DNA of 64,000 bases from Sambucus nigra (GCA_949130495.1 OX422211.1:449204219-449268218), one strand, 5' to 3'; counted from the stretch's first letter, positions 10,720-21,480 are shown. The notes: generated by a model from the letters alone, not told the origin. Program-made: numbers and translations.

Positions 10720-11989
10720 AGGAGGACGAGGTATGTAGCCCTTGTCACAATGTGAACCTAGGAGACTCATGGATCGACCCACTCGTCAGATACCTAAGAA
10801 AGGGAGAGCTGCCTGAGTCCAAGCTAGAAAAGAGAAAGTTGAGATACAGGGCTGTCAAGTTCTCAATGATAGGAGACGTCTTGTACAAAAAAGGGTTTCT
10901 ATTGCCTCTCCTCAGATGTGTGCATCCCATGTAAGTACCCCGGGTCTTATAGGAGGTTCATGAGGGTTCTTGCTCTAGCCACATAGGGGGAAGGCCCTTA
11001 GCCAAGAGGATCATCACTCAGGGATACTGGTGGCCTACTTTGTCTAAGGACGCTGCAGACTATGTGAAGAGGTGCGACAAATGTCAAAGGTTCGCCACTA
11101 TCCCTCATCAACCCCATCATCCTATGACGTCAATCTCTTCTCCATGGCCATTTGCGGTATGGGGAATTGACTTGGTAGGACCTTTGCCAAGAGCTATCAA
11201 TAACTATAGATTCTTGATAGTTGCCATTGACTACTTTTCAAAGTGGGTGGAGGCAGAACCAATGATAATAATTACAGAGCAGAAGACCTTCCAGTTCATT
11301 TGGAGGAACATCATATGCAGATATGGCCTCCCAAACACTCTCATCCCGGATAATGGGACCCAGTTCAAGAACTCCTCCTTAGAAAAGTATTGCCTAAGAG
11401 TGAGGATTAAACAGTTCTTCTCATCTCCTGGTTGACCTCAGGCAAATGGCCAGACCGAGGTCACGAATAGAACCATCTTGGACGGAATTAAGAAGAGGTT
11501 AGAAGATGCGAAGGGGAGATAAACAGAAAAGGTCTACGCTGTGTTATGGGCCTACAAAACCACGACAAGGACACAAACAGGAGAAACCCCATTCATACTG
11601 GCACATGGCTCAGAGGTCGTCATACCAACAGAAGTAGGACTACCAACTCATCGGATTCAGACCTACGACCCAAACAGTAATGGGGAAGAGAGGAGGCTAG
11701 ACCTGGATCTTATCGAAGAAAGAAGAGAAGACTCAGAGGTCAGAAAAGCGGCCTACTAGCAGCGGGCAGCAAAATTTTACAACCAAAGGGTGAAGTCAAG
11801 ACCCATTGCAGTGGGAGACCTAGTGCTAAAGAAGACCCTACAAAAGGCAAATAAGCTACACCGAAACTGGCATGGCCCTACAAAGTAACAGAAGAGGTTG
11901 TACCTGGAACTTACAGGCTAGAAGACCTAGAAGGAGAACCTTTCACTAACCCATGGAATGCTGACCACCTAAAGAGATATTACATATGA
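10720..11989 (+). pseudogene. Element A integrase
   Basis: Integrase inserts the cDNA. A spacer with GDSWIDPLVRYLRKGELP leads into the HHCC zinc domain (EVHEGSCSSHIGGRPLA, then YVKRCDKCQRF near 11060-11100). The catalytic core follows with WGIDLVGPLP, IPDNGTQF and NGQTEVTNRT, so the D, D, E triad is intact. The tail shows ETPFILAHGSEVVIP, RRLDLDLIEERRE, VGDLVLKK and WNADHLKRYY. Stops lie at 10932, 10950, 11433, 11520 and 11757, and one base is missing near 11875. Pol ends at TGA 11987-11989. Confidence 0.85.
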
Positions 11990-12088
11990 TGTTGCATAGA
12001 ATTTTATGTAAATGTACCATCTTATTGAGAAGAGGTTATTAATAAAAGGACCAGTTCCTACGACAGCTCTTATTCCATTTTTACATCA

Positions 12089-13330
12089 GAAATTATGAGG
12101 ATAACATCTTAGGTGATGACCTCAGACCTTCATAACATCACTCGGTGGTGACGAAGTCTGAGCTCAGACACCTTAGTTAGATGACCTCAGACTCTTAACA
12201 TTATTAATTTGGTGAGATTAATTATGAGGATAACATCTTAGGTGATGACCTCAGACCTTCATAATATCTCTCAGTGGTGATGAAGTCTGAGCTCAGACAC
12301 CTTAGTTAGATGACCTCAGACCCTTAACATCATTAATTTGGTGAGATTAATTATGAGGATAACATCTTAGGTGATGACCTCAGACCTTCATAACATCACT
12401 CGGTGGTGACGAGGTCTGAGCTCAGACACCTTAGTTAGATGACCTCAGACCCTTAACATCATTAATTTGGTGAGATTAATTATGAGGATAACATCTTAGG
12501 TGATGACCTCAGACCTTCATAACATCACTCGGTGGTGATGAGGTCTGAGGTTAGACACCTTAGTAGATGACCTCAGACTCTTAACATCATTAATTTGGTG
12601 AGATTAATTATGAGGATAACATCTTAGGTGATGACCTCAGACCTTCATAACATCACTCGGTGGTGACGAAGTCTGAGCTCAGACACCTTAGTTAGATGAC
12701 CTCAGACCCTTAACATCATTAATTTATTGAGATTAATTATGAGGATAACATCTTAGGTGATGATCTCAGACCTTCATAACATCACTCGGTGGTGAAGAGG
12801 TCTGAGCTCAGACACCTTAGTAGATGAACTCAGACTCTTAACATCATTAATTTGGTGAGATTAATTATGAGGATAACATCTTAGATGATGACCTCAGACC
12901 TTCATAACATCACTCAGTGGTGACGAAGTCTGAGCTCAGACACCTTAGTTAGATGACCTCAGACCCTTAACATCATTAATTTGGTGAAATTAAGTATGAG
13001 GATAACATCTTAGGTGATGACCTCAGACTTTCATAACATCACTCGGTGGTGATGAAGTCTGAGCTCAGACACCTTAGTTAGATGACCTCAGACCCTTAAC
13101 ATAATTAATTTGGTGAAATTAAGTATGAGGATAACGTCTTAGGTGATGAACTCAGACCTTCATAACATCACTCGGTGGTGACGAGGTCTGAGCTCAGACA
13201 CCTTATTAGATGACCTCAGACCCTTAACATCACTAATTTGGTGAAGTTGGTTATGAGAATAGCATCTTAGGTAATAACCTCAGAGCCTAATAACAATTCA
13301 GTGGTGAAGAGGTGTGAGGTCAGAATTATT
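12089..13330 (+). repeat. Element A 3' UTR tandem array (129 bp, about 10 copies)
   Basis: The anchor ATTATGAGG recurs at 12092, 12221, 12350, 12479, 12607, 12736, 12864, 12993, 13122 and 13250 (the last three slightly altered), a period of 128-129. Each unit consists of two related halves of about 64 bases, both starting TGACCTCAGACC, so it is a dimer. The last unit is diverged. It sits between pol and the antisense gene. The 62-bp array of element H shares the half-unit sequence. Confidence 0.95.
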
Positions 13331-14111
13331 GACTGAGTATAAACAAGACATCACTACAACAAAATAATAGAAGAGATCACATGGCATTCAATAAAGGGAA
13401 AAGATCATATAGCATTCAGAGGTTGAAATACAAAGAAGTAACAAATATTCCTTGAATACAAAGTACCATGGTGTTACAAGTTACATGTTACAAATCCTAA
13501 AGGTTTGGGGGGGGAACATTAACAGCCTCGGCCTGATTGGCTTGATCAGCATTAGTCACCTCGGCCACGTCATCAGTATGGTCTGCCCCTCCGACCTCGG
13601 TCCCTCCCAGAGTTACAGTCTCAGCAGGAGCAGCAGCCTCGTCCTCCACCTCTTGAAGCGCCTGAGCAAACTGAGGGTCAGCAAAGCCGAGATCCACAAA
13701 GTTAGAGGCCTTTAGAGTACCGACCTCCCTCTCTATGACTTCAGCCCATTTGGTAGTGGCCTTGATACCTTTTTCAAGATATTCTAAGCCAAAACCCATG
13801 AATTCATCCGAGGTTTTGTAGTCAGAAATTATTTTATCCGAGGCATCTTCGAGGGAAGCCTTGACAACCGAGCTGACCTTCTGTTGTAGAACGTCATCTT
13901 TGGCCTTTAGGGCTTTGGCATGATCTTTGACGAGCAGAGAAATGTCTTTTTCCAATCCCTTAACCTTACTTTCAGAGTTCTGCATCTCTGATTTCAGACG
14001 ATCGACCTCAGCATTTAGGGTGCTCTGAACCTTCTTGGCCTCTTGCCCCTTCAGGATGAGGGGAAATTTCCTTAGAGTCCAGTTCGATAGGTGGTGCATA
14101 GCATCCACTCC

Positions 14112-14192
14112 CTGCACATTTAAGGAAGAAGTTAAGCTGGAGAAAAGTCAGATGTTGCACTTATAAAATTTTGACGAGAGATCAAGACGTAC
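14112..14192 (-). other. Intron 2 of the element A antisense gene
   Basis: Donor CAG|GTACGT (intron starts at 14192) and acceptor GTGCAG|GGAGTGG (intron ends at 14112), 81 bases, phase 0. Removal joins ...HRAVQ to GVDAMHHLSNW. Element H has the same junction (HRTV, stop, then GVVSLHHLADW) with an intron at 56781-56697. Confidence 0.75.
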
Positions 14193-14584
14193 CTGAACGG
14201 CTCTGTGAAGGCCGAACTCAACCAGTAATTTTGTATCCAGAGACCTGAAAAAGCGCTTGTCAGCCTCGGTCATTACAGAGACGATGGCATCAAGGGCCTG
14301 CAGACTATGGCCGACAATGCTGTTAGATAACTTCAGCTGGTCCAGGCAGGCCGACAGGGCGTCGGCCGAGGATATTGGAATTGTAGCATCAGAGGCCTTC
14401 TTCTGTCTCAAGGTCGGCCTCTGATCCTCAGAGGCAGGGGCTTCTGGGGCCCTCTTCTTTGAGGCCTGAGATTTGGATGTAGAGGGAGCTGGGGGAGGAT
14501 CATTCAGACCGGCTTTTTTGGCAAGTCTCGCTAAGCTCGGTGCAGCCATCTCCCACAGTTCGTCTGGAATGCCTTGTGGTCGCT

Positions 14585-14662
14585 CTGCAAAAGTTAAAAG
14601 ATATGGGTTAGAGATCAGATATGAATGAGTTCAGAGGTTAAACTTAAAAGGAAAATCCTTAC
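14585..14662 (-). other. Intron 1 of the element A antisense gene
   Basis: Donor TTTG|GTAAGG (starts at 14662) and acceptor TTTTGCAG|AGCGACC (ends at 14585), 78 bases, phase 1. It joins ...PLVDFG to ERPQGIPDELWEM. The equivalent exon start in H reads KRPGGISDDLWEM. Confidence 0.75.
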
Positions 14663-15905
14663 CAAAGTCAACAAGGGGACTTCCACCTAGGCCCGTCTCC
14701 GAGAGATAATGGGGGGGCAGTAAATGTTCGAACTTAACAAAAAGACCATGTGTCCCTTGGTCTTGCAGGGCTTTCACCTTCTGGATATTCTGAGGACTTA
14801 GACCAAGGTCGGCCCTAGCAGACATGGTGACCTTACCCCATTTGAGGGGTATCCTTGGCTCAAGTGTGGAAGAGGGAACGCATGGGCCAAATTCCCATTG
14901 TCCAGAGGCGAAAAAATAGCGGGGCTTCCAATTATGGTTTGAGGTCTGAGTCACCTGGAGCATTTTCTTCTCAGGCCTCCGAGCCACAAAATGATAGTAG
15001 CTCGGATGGTTTTTGGCCGAGGTTGGGACATAACAACCAACGAAGACCTGAACTGGGAGGTCAGAGTGGTGGACTGCCCTCCATAAGATAATGGCCCCTA
15101 TGATGACTCTCCAGGTGTTGGGGGATAGTTGTGAGGGGACCAAGTTGATATAAGAGAGAATGGATTTGATGATGGGATGAATGGGTAGGCGAAAACCTAA
15201 CTTAAACATCTGCTCTTACAGGCAGATTTCTCCATCTCGACCGTGATAGGCCCTCTCTTCCCTCAGAGGTCTCCTGAATTTTATGGAGGGACTAATGGAG
15301 TATAAATATCTGAAGCACAGAAGATCCACCTCAGTTACCGTGCTCTCGATCTCGGCCGCCTCAGAGACATCGACATCGCTTTCAGCATCTTCATCATCAT
15401 GAAGCTCAACATCGGCCGGAGCAGATGTAGATGGGTTACTAGAGAATATCTGAGCGAACTCTGCCCCTGTGACGGCCGACAGGGGGATGGCATCAAGAAT
15501 GGGTGGCACAGCCACACTCGGCTCAACATTTTCAACCTATGAAGAAGAGGTTGAGGTTCTTGAGCCATTATGGGATGAGGCTCGGCTGGAGACCTCGGCC
15601 TGATCAGGGGCCTGACCAGGCCGAGGTGTGAAATCCATGGCTTCCTTAAATGAGTCCACAGACATAGGGTCTGAGGTGGAAGACTCAGACATCGGTATGG
15701 GGTCGACAGGGACCTCTGTCTGATAGAAGAACTCAGGGGGATCAGGATATACCACCTTGAGAGGTGGGGGAAAGATAGGTCTAATAGGAAATTCTTGCAA
15801 CCTACGAGCCTCCTCTTGGGCCCTTTCTATTTTCCTAATCTTTTCTAGGGTCTTCTCTCTAAGAGAGGGGAAATCCTCAAGAAGCTGGTATAAAGGTCTG
15901 AGCAT

Positions 15906-16224
15906 CAGAGGACGACCCTAAACTTGGGAATAACTCCTAAAACTACAAACAGGATTGACTTGTAAAATAAAGGAGTCTAAAGATCAAACCAAGAAATTCA
16001 AAGCAAACACAGTTCGCCTGAAATAATGGTGCTCGCCGGAAAACTTAGAAATTCACCGAAAAATGGAAATCGAAAGTGAAAACAAAGGAAATGGAAGGAA
16101 GAGAATACCTGGAAGTGAAACAATGAAGGCAAATGAAGAAAGCTCGCAAAAAAACCAACAAATGCCTCTGCAGTAGAGCGTTGATTAGAGAAGCTTTAGA
16201 GAGAGAAATGGCAAGAACAAATCG
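15906..16224 (-). other. Leader region of the antisense gene with a possible 5' UTR intron (16108-16018)
   Basis: On the minus strand a CT-rich leader precedes ATG 15905. A donor CCAG|GTATTC at 16108 and an acceptor TTTCAG|GCGAAC at 16018 would remove 91 bases. Element E has a leader intron in the same relative position. An in-frame TAG at 15920-15918 shows that coding begins at or after 15905. Confidence 0.5.
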
Positions 16225-16290
16225 TGCACAGGAGAGAAAAAGTGAAGAAGAAGGAGGGAAAAGGGTTTTGAAACCCTTAAATACATCGGC
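16225..16290 (-). promoter_or_regulatory. Promoter-like region of the antisense gene
   Basis: On the minus strand, GATGTATTTAAGGG (TATA-like box at 16283-16277) is followed by a CT-rich stretch with CTTCTTCTTC, typical of plant transcription start regions. Element E has CATTTAAG at 54162-54155 in the same relation to its antisense gene. Confidence 0.5.
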
Positions 16291-16460
16291 GCATTTCCCA
16301 AGGCCCATCATTGCCTTGGGAGCCCCAAAGGGCGACTGACAGCACACGCCTACCAAGTGAGCATGCTCCAACATTGGACAAGTGTCAAGCAAGTACTGGT
16401 TCGTAAGAAGACAGGCCTCGGATGCGTACTAATCCCTTAGTCACCTTCCCTCATATGTGA

Positions 16461-16478
16461 CTAGGGGCTGGGGGTGAT
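16461..16478 (+). other. Polypurine tract of element A
   Basis: CTAGGGGCTGGGGGTGAT lies directly before the 3' LTR. It would prime plus-strand synthesis. Confidence 0.7.
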
Positions 16479-16785
16479 TGATATGCCCCAAGTGTGACCT
16501 CGGCCTAGAGACACCAACCTCGTCCGAGGTGATGGTCGAGATATTGATCGACCCTGGATAAGCCATGGGCCCACGATATCAACCCTCGGCCTTAGTAAGA
16601 TCAGCCCAGGCCGACACTATCACTTACATTTCCAATGGACACTACGCACATCACGGACATCAACAACATTCTCATATACCTGGGTATGGCAACCTCGACC
16701 GAGTGTAGGCCGAGGTGACAAGAAGCCTTGGTAATCTTCAACATGGAATCAGTCCAACCTCGGCTGGGGCTGACCCCAGCGTAAT

Positions 16786-16811
16786 GTCTCGGCTGAGATC
16801 AGGCCGAGACT
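16786..16811. repeat. 26-bp palindromic indel present only in the 3' LTR of A
   Basis: GTCTCGGC and GCCGAGAC form an 8-bp stem around TGAGATCAG. The 5' LTR passes straight from CATAAT to CCCTATGG (near 5222), lacking it. Confidence 0.75.
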
Positions 16812-17091
16812 CCCTATGGCACATTCAGATTAAAGAATATCAAGCCTTTACAGCTCGGCCTCTCCCAGGCCGAGGTCATGCACTAATATGGCGGCCGAGC
16901 ATCTGCTGACATTTGGATAAGGACACATGGGCACAAATCAGTTGTAATAAGATTATTCTCCACACATGGGGAGAATATTTCATCATCATTCCTTACATGT
17001 GACAGTGACCAGGTGGCTTCCCCCTATTGGTGAGGCTAACACACATATGCATATTACATGCATGGGGGTACACTACACCCCCTAAGTACTG

Positions 17092-17099
17092 TATATATA
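17092..17099 (+). promoter_or_regulatory. TATA box of element A 3' LTR
   Basis: TATATATA in the same context as 5505-5512. In this LTR it would read outward, toward element B. Confidence 0.65.
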
Positions 17100-17375
17100 G
17101 AGGTCATCCTCTACCTTGCAAAGTATCTAGATATTAAACCCTAGCTAAAACTCTGTCTAGATATACAGTAGAGAGAGAAAGCTTGAGTGATTGTATCCAT
17201 GGCCGTTAGTGCCTTGTTCCAGTGAGGTTATTCACACACACACAGTGGACGTATGCCAATTTAGGCTGAACCACTTATATCCTGGTGCTCTCTCCTCTTC
17301 TCCTCATCTCATTCTCTTACCTTTTACATAACTATGCTGCCATTGTTGTTCTTAGATTGGGCTTGAAAACACCTT

Positions 17376-17380
17376 ATCTG
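17376..17380. repeat. Target-site duplication of element B, left
   Basis: ATCTG is repeated at 23634-23638; the unbroken 5' LTR of A has it once (TTATCTGGTGG). Confidence 0.9.
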
Positions 17381-20295
17381 TGTAACAACCCTCACTTTTG
17401 ATAGCCTATTTTATATTTATTTACTATGTGTAGTAATTAATTATAAAATGATGGATGTTGAGTAAATATTAATTTATTATGAAAAAGGTTAATGTTTACT
17501 GAAATGTTGTATGATTACCTTATGAGTAGGTAAAAATATCCATGTTGTGATTTATTGTGTAATAAGAATTAAATGACATTTTGGTTTAATGAGAAACCGG
17601 AACATAAAATGAGTTATAAAATTTCCAAATGATAATTTGGAGTGTGTAGTTAGTCCCGGTAGGTGCGAGACAGTCAAAATAAGTGCCATATTGTATTTTG
17701 GCATTTCGGGCATTTTTGACTGGTTATAGCTTATATGTGTAGTGCGTACCATTTTATCGCGTATTAGCCAATTAAGTGGGATTTTCAGATTTAAGCCACG
17801 TTTAAGTCCCCAACCCCATTTCTTTCCTTCCATTTCTTTTTCTAATTGAGCCCTAGAGAGAGAGAGAGAGAGAGGAGAAAGAAGAGAACTTTGGAGAAAA
17901 GGGAGATTGGAGCTTGGATTGTTGCCTCCACCAAATCAAATCTGAATTTGCAAGATCAAGGCAAGTAACTTACTTGCTATAATTTGATTTAAGTGGATTT
18001 ATTAGCATGATTTGTTGTGGATTGTTATGATTTAGTTTAGTTAGGGTTTTGTTAAATTATTTGGGTATTAACCCTTAGAGATTGATTTGGAGGATAAATG
18101 TTGTTGATAATGGTACTTAGACATATTGTGGTGTATTAGTTCCATTAAATGTTATGGATTTGGTTGTTGGAAGAAGAAATTGGGAGGCTAGGTCTGTTAT
18201 GGCCGGTCGACCGCGGTTACCAGACCGGTCGACCGGGCCTTCAGAGGAGGGCACACTGCTTTCTTTCAAAGGCATGAAATTGAGGGCGCGGTCGACCGCG
18301 GGTCCCCTACCGATCGACCGGCTCGTCCGAATTGAACTTTTTGCTTTTCTGCTAAGGCAAAAATTTGAGACGCGGTCGACCGCGGTCTTGTGACCGGTCG
18401 ACCGGTCCCCTGTTTTCTCACCTAACTTCCTACTTTTTTTCTTTAAACTCTTTTCTTTCCATAGGGACTTAGGACCCTTCTTGAATGAAGTAAACCTTGA
18501 CTTTTTGAGTCCTAGTGGAGTTGGTTGGTGCCCTAGTGTTGAATGGGTTTCACTTGGGGTTAAGTTCGGGGGAAAGGGTTGTCTTAAGTGATGTTGAGGC
18601 ATCACTTCTCTTTATGCATCCTAATAAGTGGATGGGGGTTAGATGCCCTAACTTGGAGACTTAGGGGCTTATTAGATGAACTTTGAGGATTAATAGGATC
18701 ATAATGATCATTTGGAGAGTTGTTGGGACTGGTATATTGAGGAATACTAATTAAAATATTCGATGGGAATTAGGTTCGCATAAAATGAACCCAATTGGTT
18801 TAAGGATGATAGATTTCTCTATTATGGACCCGAACTATGTAAATTTTGATGGGATCAAATAAAATGAATCCGATTATTTAATTACGCTAGGTTCGAATAA
18901 AAAGGACCAAACACATGGATATTGATAATGGTAACTTGGAAATGAAAATGAGATAAAATATGGTAAATGCTAATTTACTTAAACACACCTCTCTAAATGA
19001 CATCATAAGGGAAGTTCGCGCGCTTGGTGATGCCCCCTGGCTAGTGAATGCAGGGTGGATATAGTCCTAGGCCATATGCGGGGTTTTGTATATTTTTCTG
19101 CGCTGGTTAGGGGATTCCGGGTGTGGTCCTGACTTTCCCGCAGGCATATGGCCGCTTCCCGACGTTGCGTTATGATCCCAGGTTGTCTTATATAGATAGG
19201 CCCTAGAAGATGATGGTCATTTAGGGGCGCGCCCAGTGGGGAAACTCGGAGGGGCGGTCTTAGAATCGTTATGTGTATATGAATATAACTTTTCTGTATC
19301 AAGTGGGACTTGATGGATATATGCCATAAAGAGCATGATACGTGCCCTAAAGAACACGGGAAATGAGATTAATAAGATATGTGCCATAAAGAGCACTTGA
19401 TATTAATGATATTCCTATTAAGGAATGGAAAGATGTTATGGTAAGATAATTAACTTTGGAAGTTAATAAATGAAAGGAATTTATACCTTCTTATTGTAAA
19501 CCCAACAAATGGCTTTTAATTCCTATTAAGGGATGTAAGAAGGATATGGTAATTGGATTACTGAGTAAAGATTTTTAAATTTACATTACTTGCTTTTTCT
19601 TTCTTTTATGTAGGCATTTTATTTTTCATTTCATTTCATATTTAGTTGAAATGTCATTGTCATATTATCATCCTTATTTATGCATAACTGTTCATTTCTA
19701 TCATGCTTTTATTTCTTCTGGTAATCATATAGATCCCGGCCCTGACCGGTTTACTTTCCTTGTTGCATATATGATTGTATCTGCTCAGGTGCTCCACCGC
19801 AAGGACGCCTGTTTTGATGTTCTTATCCCTTTGCCTTTGACGAGCTGTAAGATTTTGCGGGTTATTACAGGACATCGTATTAGCCGCTTTCATTCTTGTT
19901 ATTCTAGATAAGTTCGAGTCATAACCCGGGCGAGTGGCCCAACTTTGATATTTGATTAATGAATGTCTTACATAAGATATTATAGTGTTGTTCGGTGTTC
20001 TTTGTAGCTGTGGACCGACAGCTTATTTGGTCCATTTGTTTACAATCGTTTTAGTGTTAATATATAGATTCTTGTGGAATCACACTTGTTTATCAGATCG
20101 TGTTGTTTAAATTTAGTTTTCTTAACTGCTTATTTAAAATTTTACACATTTTGGCAACCCGTTTTCTGATATATTGGGTGGTTTTCCCGTATATTCAGTT
20201 TATTTTGTTGATGCTGAGGATGATATCTATCCATGATTCCTGTTACGTTTGAGTATCGGGCTGGCCACCCTTATCTCGGATCGCGGGTTGTCACA
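17381..20295 (+). repeat. Element B 5' LTR (2915 bp)
   Basis: Starts TGTAACAACC, ends GTTGTCACA. It contains a (GA)n run near 17853-17872, three palindromic GC-rich repeats (18199-18410), a GC-rich stretch near 19000-19260, and repeated GTGCCATAAAGAGCA motifs near 19320-19400. The last 75 bases recur at 23559-23633. The open frames inside it are not supported as genes. Confidence 0.85.
18199..18410. repeat. Three GGTCGACC palindrome units in the LTR of B
   Basis: Units near 18199-18239, 18288-18329 and 18371-18408 each have CGGTCGACCGCGG, a short spacer, then GACCGGTCGACCGG or a one-base variant (about 85-90 bp spacing). GGTCGACC is itself a palindrome. The DNA between is less alike, so only the palindromes are conserved. 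Confidence 0.8.
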
Positions 20296-20297
20296 GA

Positions 20298-20309
20298 TGG
20301 TATCAGAGC
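20298..20309 (+). other. Primer-binding site of element B
   Basis: TGGTATCAGAGC, two bases after the LTR, is complementary to the 3' end of initiator methionine tRNA, the usual primer of chromoviruses and many plant LTR elements. Confidence 0.9.
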
Positions 20310-20529
20310 ATCAGGTTCTAGAGTCTTTAGGATCTATGTGGATTCGCCATGTTCTACCGTAGCGTTCTTTGATATAGAGCCTAAGGTTAAGACTGTGTAG
20401 TTGTTTATGTTTGCGATATTTTACGGGTTAGATAATATTGTAACTCTAGTGTTTCTTCATCTCGAACGCCACCTTGAGAGGTCGCTCTGAGAGACGTAAC
20501 AGGGTTGTATAAGTGGGGGTGGATTCTCC

Positions 20530-21480
20530 ATCGCCTCCACAAGGGATCGTTAACGCTACGGATGTAGCAAATGCTGTAGCTCAAATGGTTATCACCGCCT
20601 GGACCGCAGTGGTCCACCTAACTCCCAGGGACTCATGATGTTCAAGCTCCTATAGGACCTTTTTGTGGGAAAAGGGTTTAGGAGTCCTTTCAAGAGGGCA
20701 ATTCCCTGGAATTCGAGGGAGGTATGGATGTTATAAAAGTTAAAATGGAAACGGGACGTGCAACGCCACCTTCTAATGATAGAATGTAGCGAGGGAAGGA
20801 ACAAGTCCTTGCCACTTTTAACTTAGTCGGATCTGCGTTATACTGGTGGGAAATTATAACCGCATCAGAGCAGAGAGAGACACAATGACGACCACTGAGT
20901 CATGGGCTTTGTATGATCGTGAGTACGTTCCTCCCGCAGTTCTTAGGGAGATGAGAAGGAAGCTCCAGGGTGTCGTGCATGGAGAGAGACCTGTGGTGGA
21001 ATATGTAGAGGAGTTTACCCGGTTAGTGAGTTTTATCCCAGATGAGGCGACTCCGGAAGATAGGAAGATCTCAAAGATTATGGGAGGTCTAAACTAAAGA
21101 ATCCGACATTAATTGCTAGGTTATCCAACCTCACAAACTTCTGGTGAGGGTATGAATGTAGTCTCATCCCATTGCCATGAGCATTAGTTATATACACCGG
21201 GTATCAAGAAAGCTACTGTCGTGGGGTAAGCAGAAAGATAGGGGACCTCGATAAGGGGCTTCATCTAAAAGACAACATTTGGAAGGTTTATTGCGGGTGG
21301 CAATAACGTTAGGCACGGTAAGGATGCTTCACACTTAGGGGTCGGGATGGTCATGGAGGTAAGGACCATCTGGGCCAAAGTGTTTCCCAGTTTAGAAAGG
21401 GGTCGAGGTCGAGAGGACATGAAGGGACGGTGCTTCCTAGATGGGGAGACGGGTAACTACTATATGGAGTGTCCTCGGTT
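20530..21480 (+). pseudogene. Element B gag
   Basis: ATFNLVGSALYWWE at 20811-20852 and, in another frame, ESWALYDREYVPPAVLREM, GVVHGERPVVEYVEEF, FIPDEAT and KIMGGLN (20890-21097) match the retrotransposon Gag domain. A ruined zinc knuckle at 21431-21472 reads CFLDGETGNYYMEC, with the second Cys replaced by Asp and the His by Asn. At least two frameshifts and several stops are present. The start codon cannot be fixed. Confidence 0.75.

Larger units (their letters stand above)
13497..15905 (-). pseudogene. Element A antisense gene (aORF), spliced
   Basis: A second gene of the element, on the strand opposite gag-pol. From ATG 15905 one frame runs to 14663, then two GT-AG introns (14662-14585 and 14192-14112) are removed, and the joined exons (1243 + 392 + 615 bases) give exactly 750 codons, with only two nonsense codons (TAG 15539-15537 and TAA 15218-15216). 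The first third is Pro/Ser-rich. FRLPIHPIIKSILSYINL, then QLSPNTWRVIIGAIILW (about 15190-15080), matches what I recall of the 'putative gypsy type transposon' domain (PF04195). The C-terminal part is a coiled coil with acidic ends. Its function is unknown. Homologous genes lie in H, E and I. Confidence 0.78.
16479..17380 (+). repeat. Element A 3' LTR, first part
   Basis: Begins TGATATGCCCC and matches the 5' LTR up to TTATCTG, where element B enters. The remaining 24 bases are at 23639-23662. Confidence 0.9.

Noticed and set aside
12089..13330. CRISPR array
   Set aside because: The repeats are continuous with no unique spacers, the unit is 129 bp, and the host is a plant.
19651..19911. 86-residue frame in the LTR of B
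   Set aside because: It lies within a non-coding LTR and has no recognisable domain.
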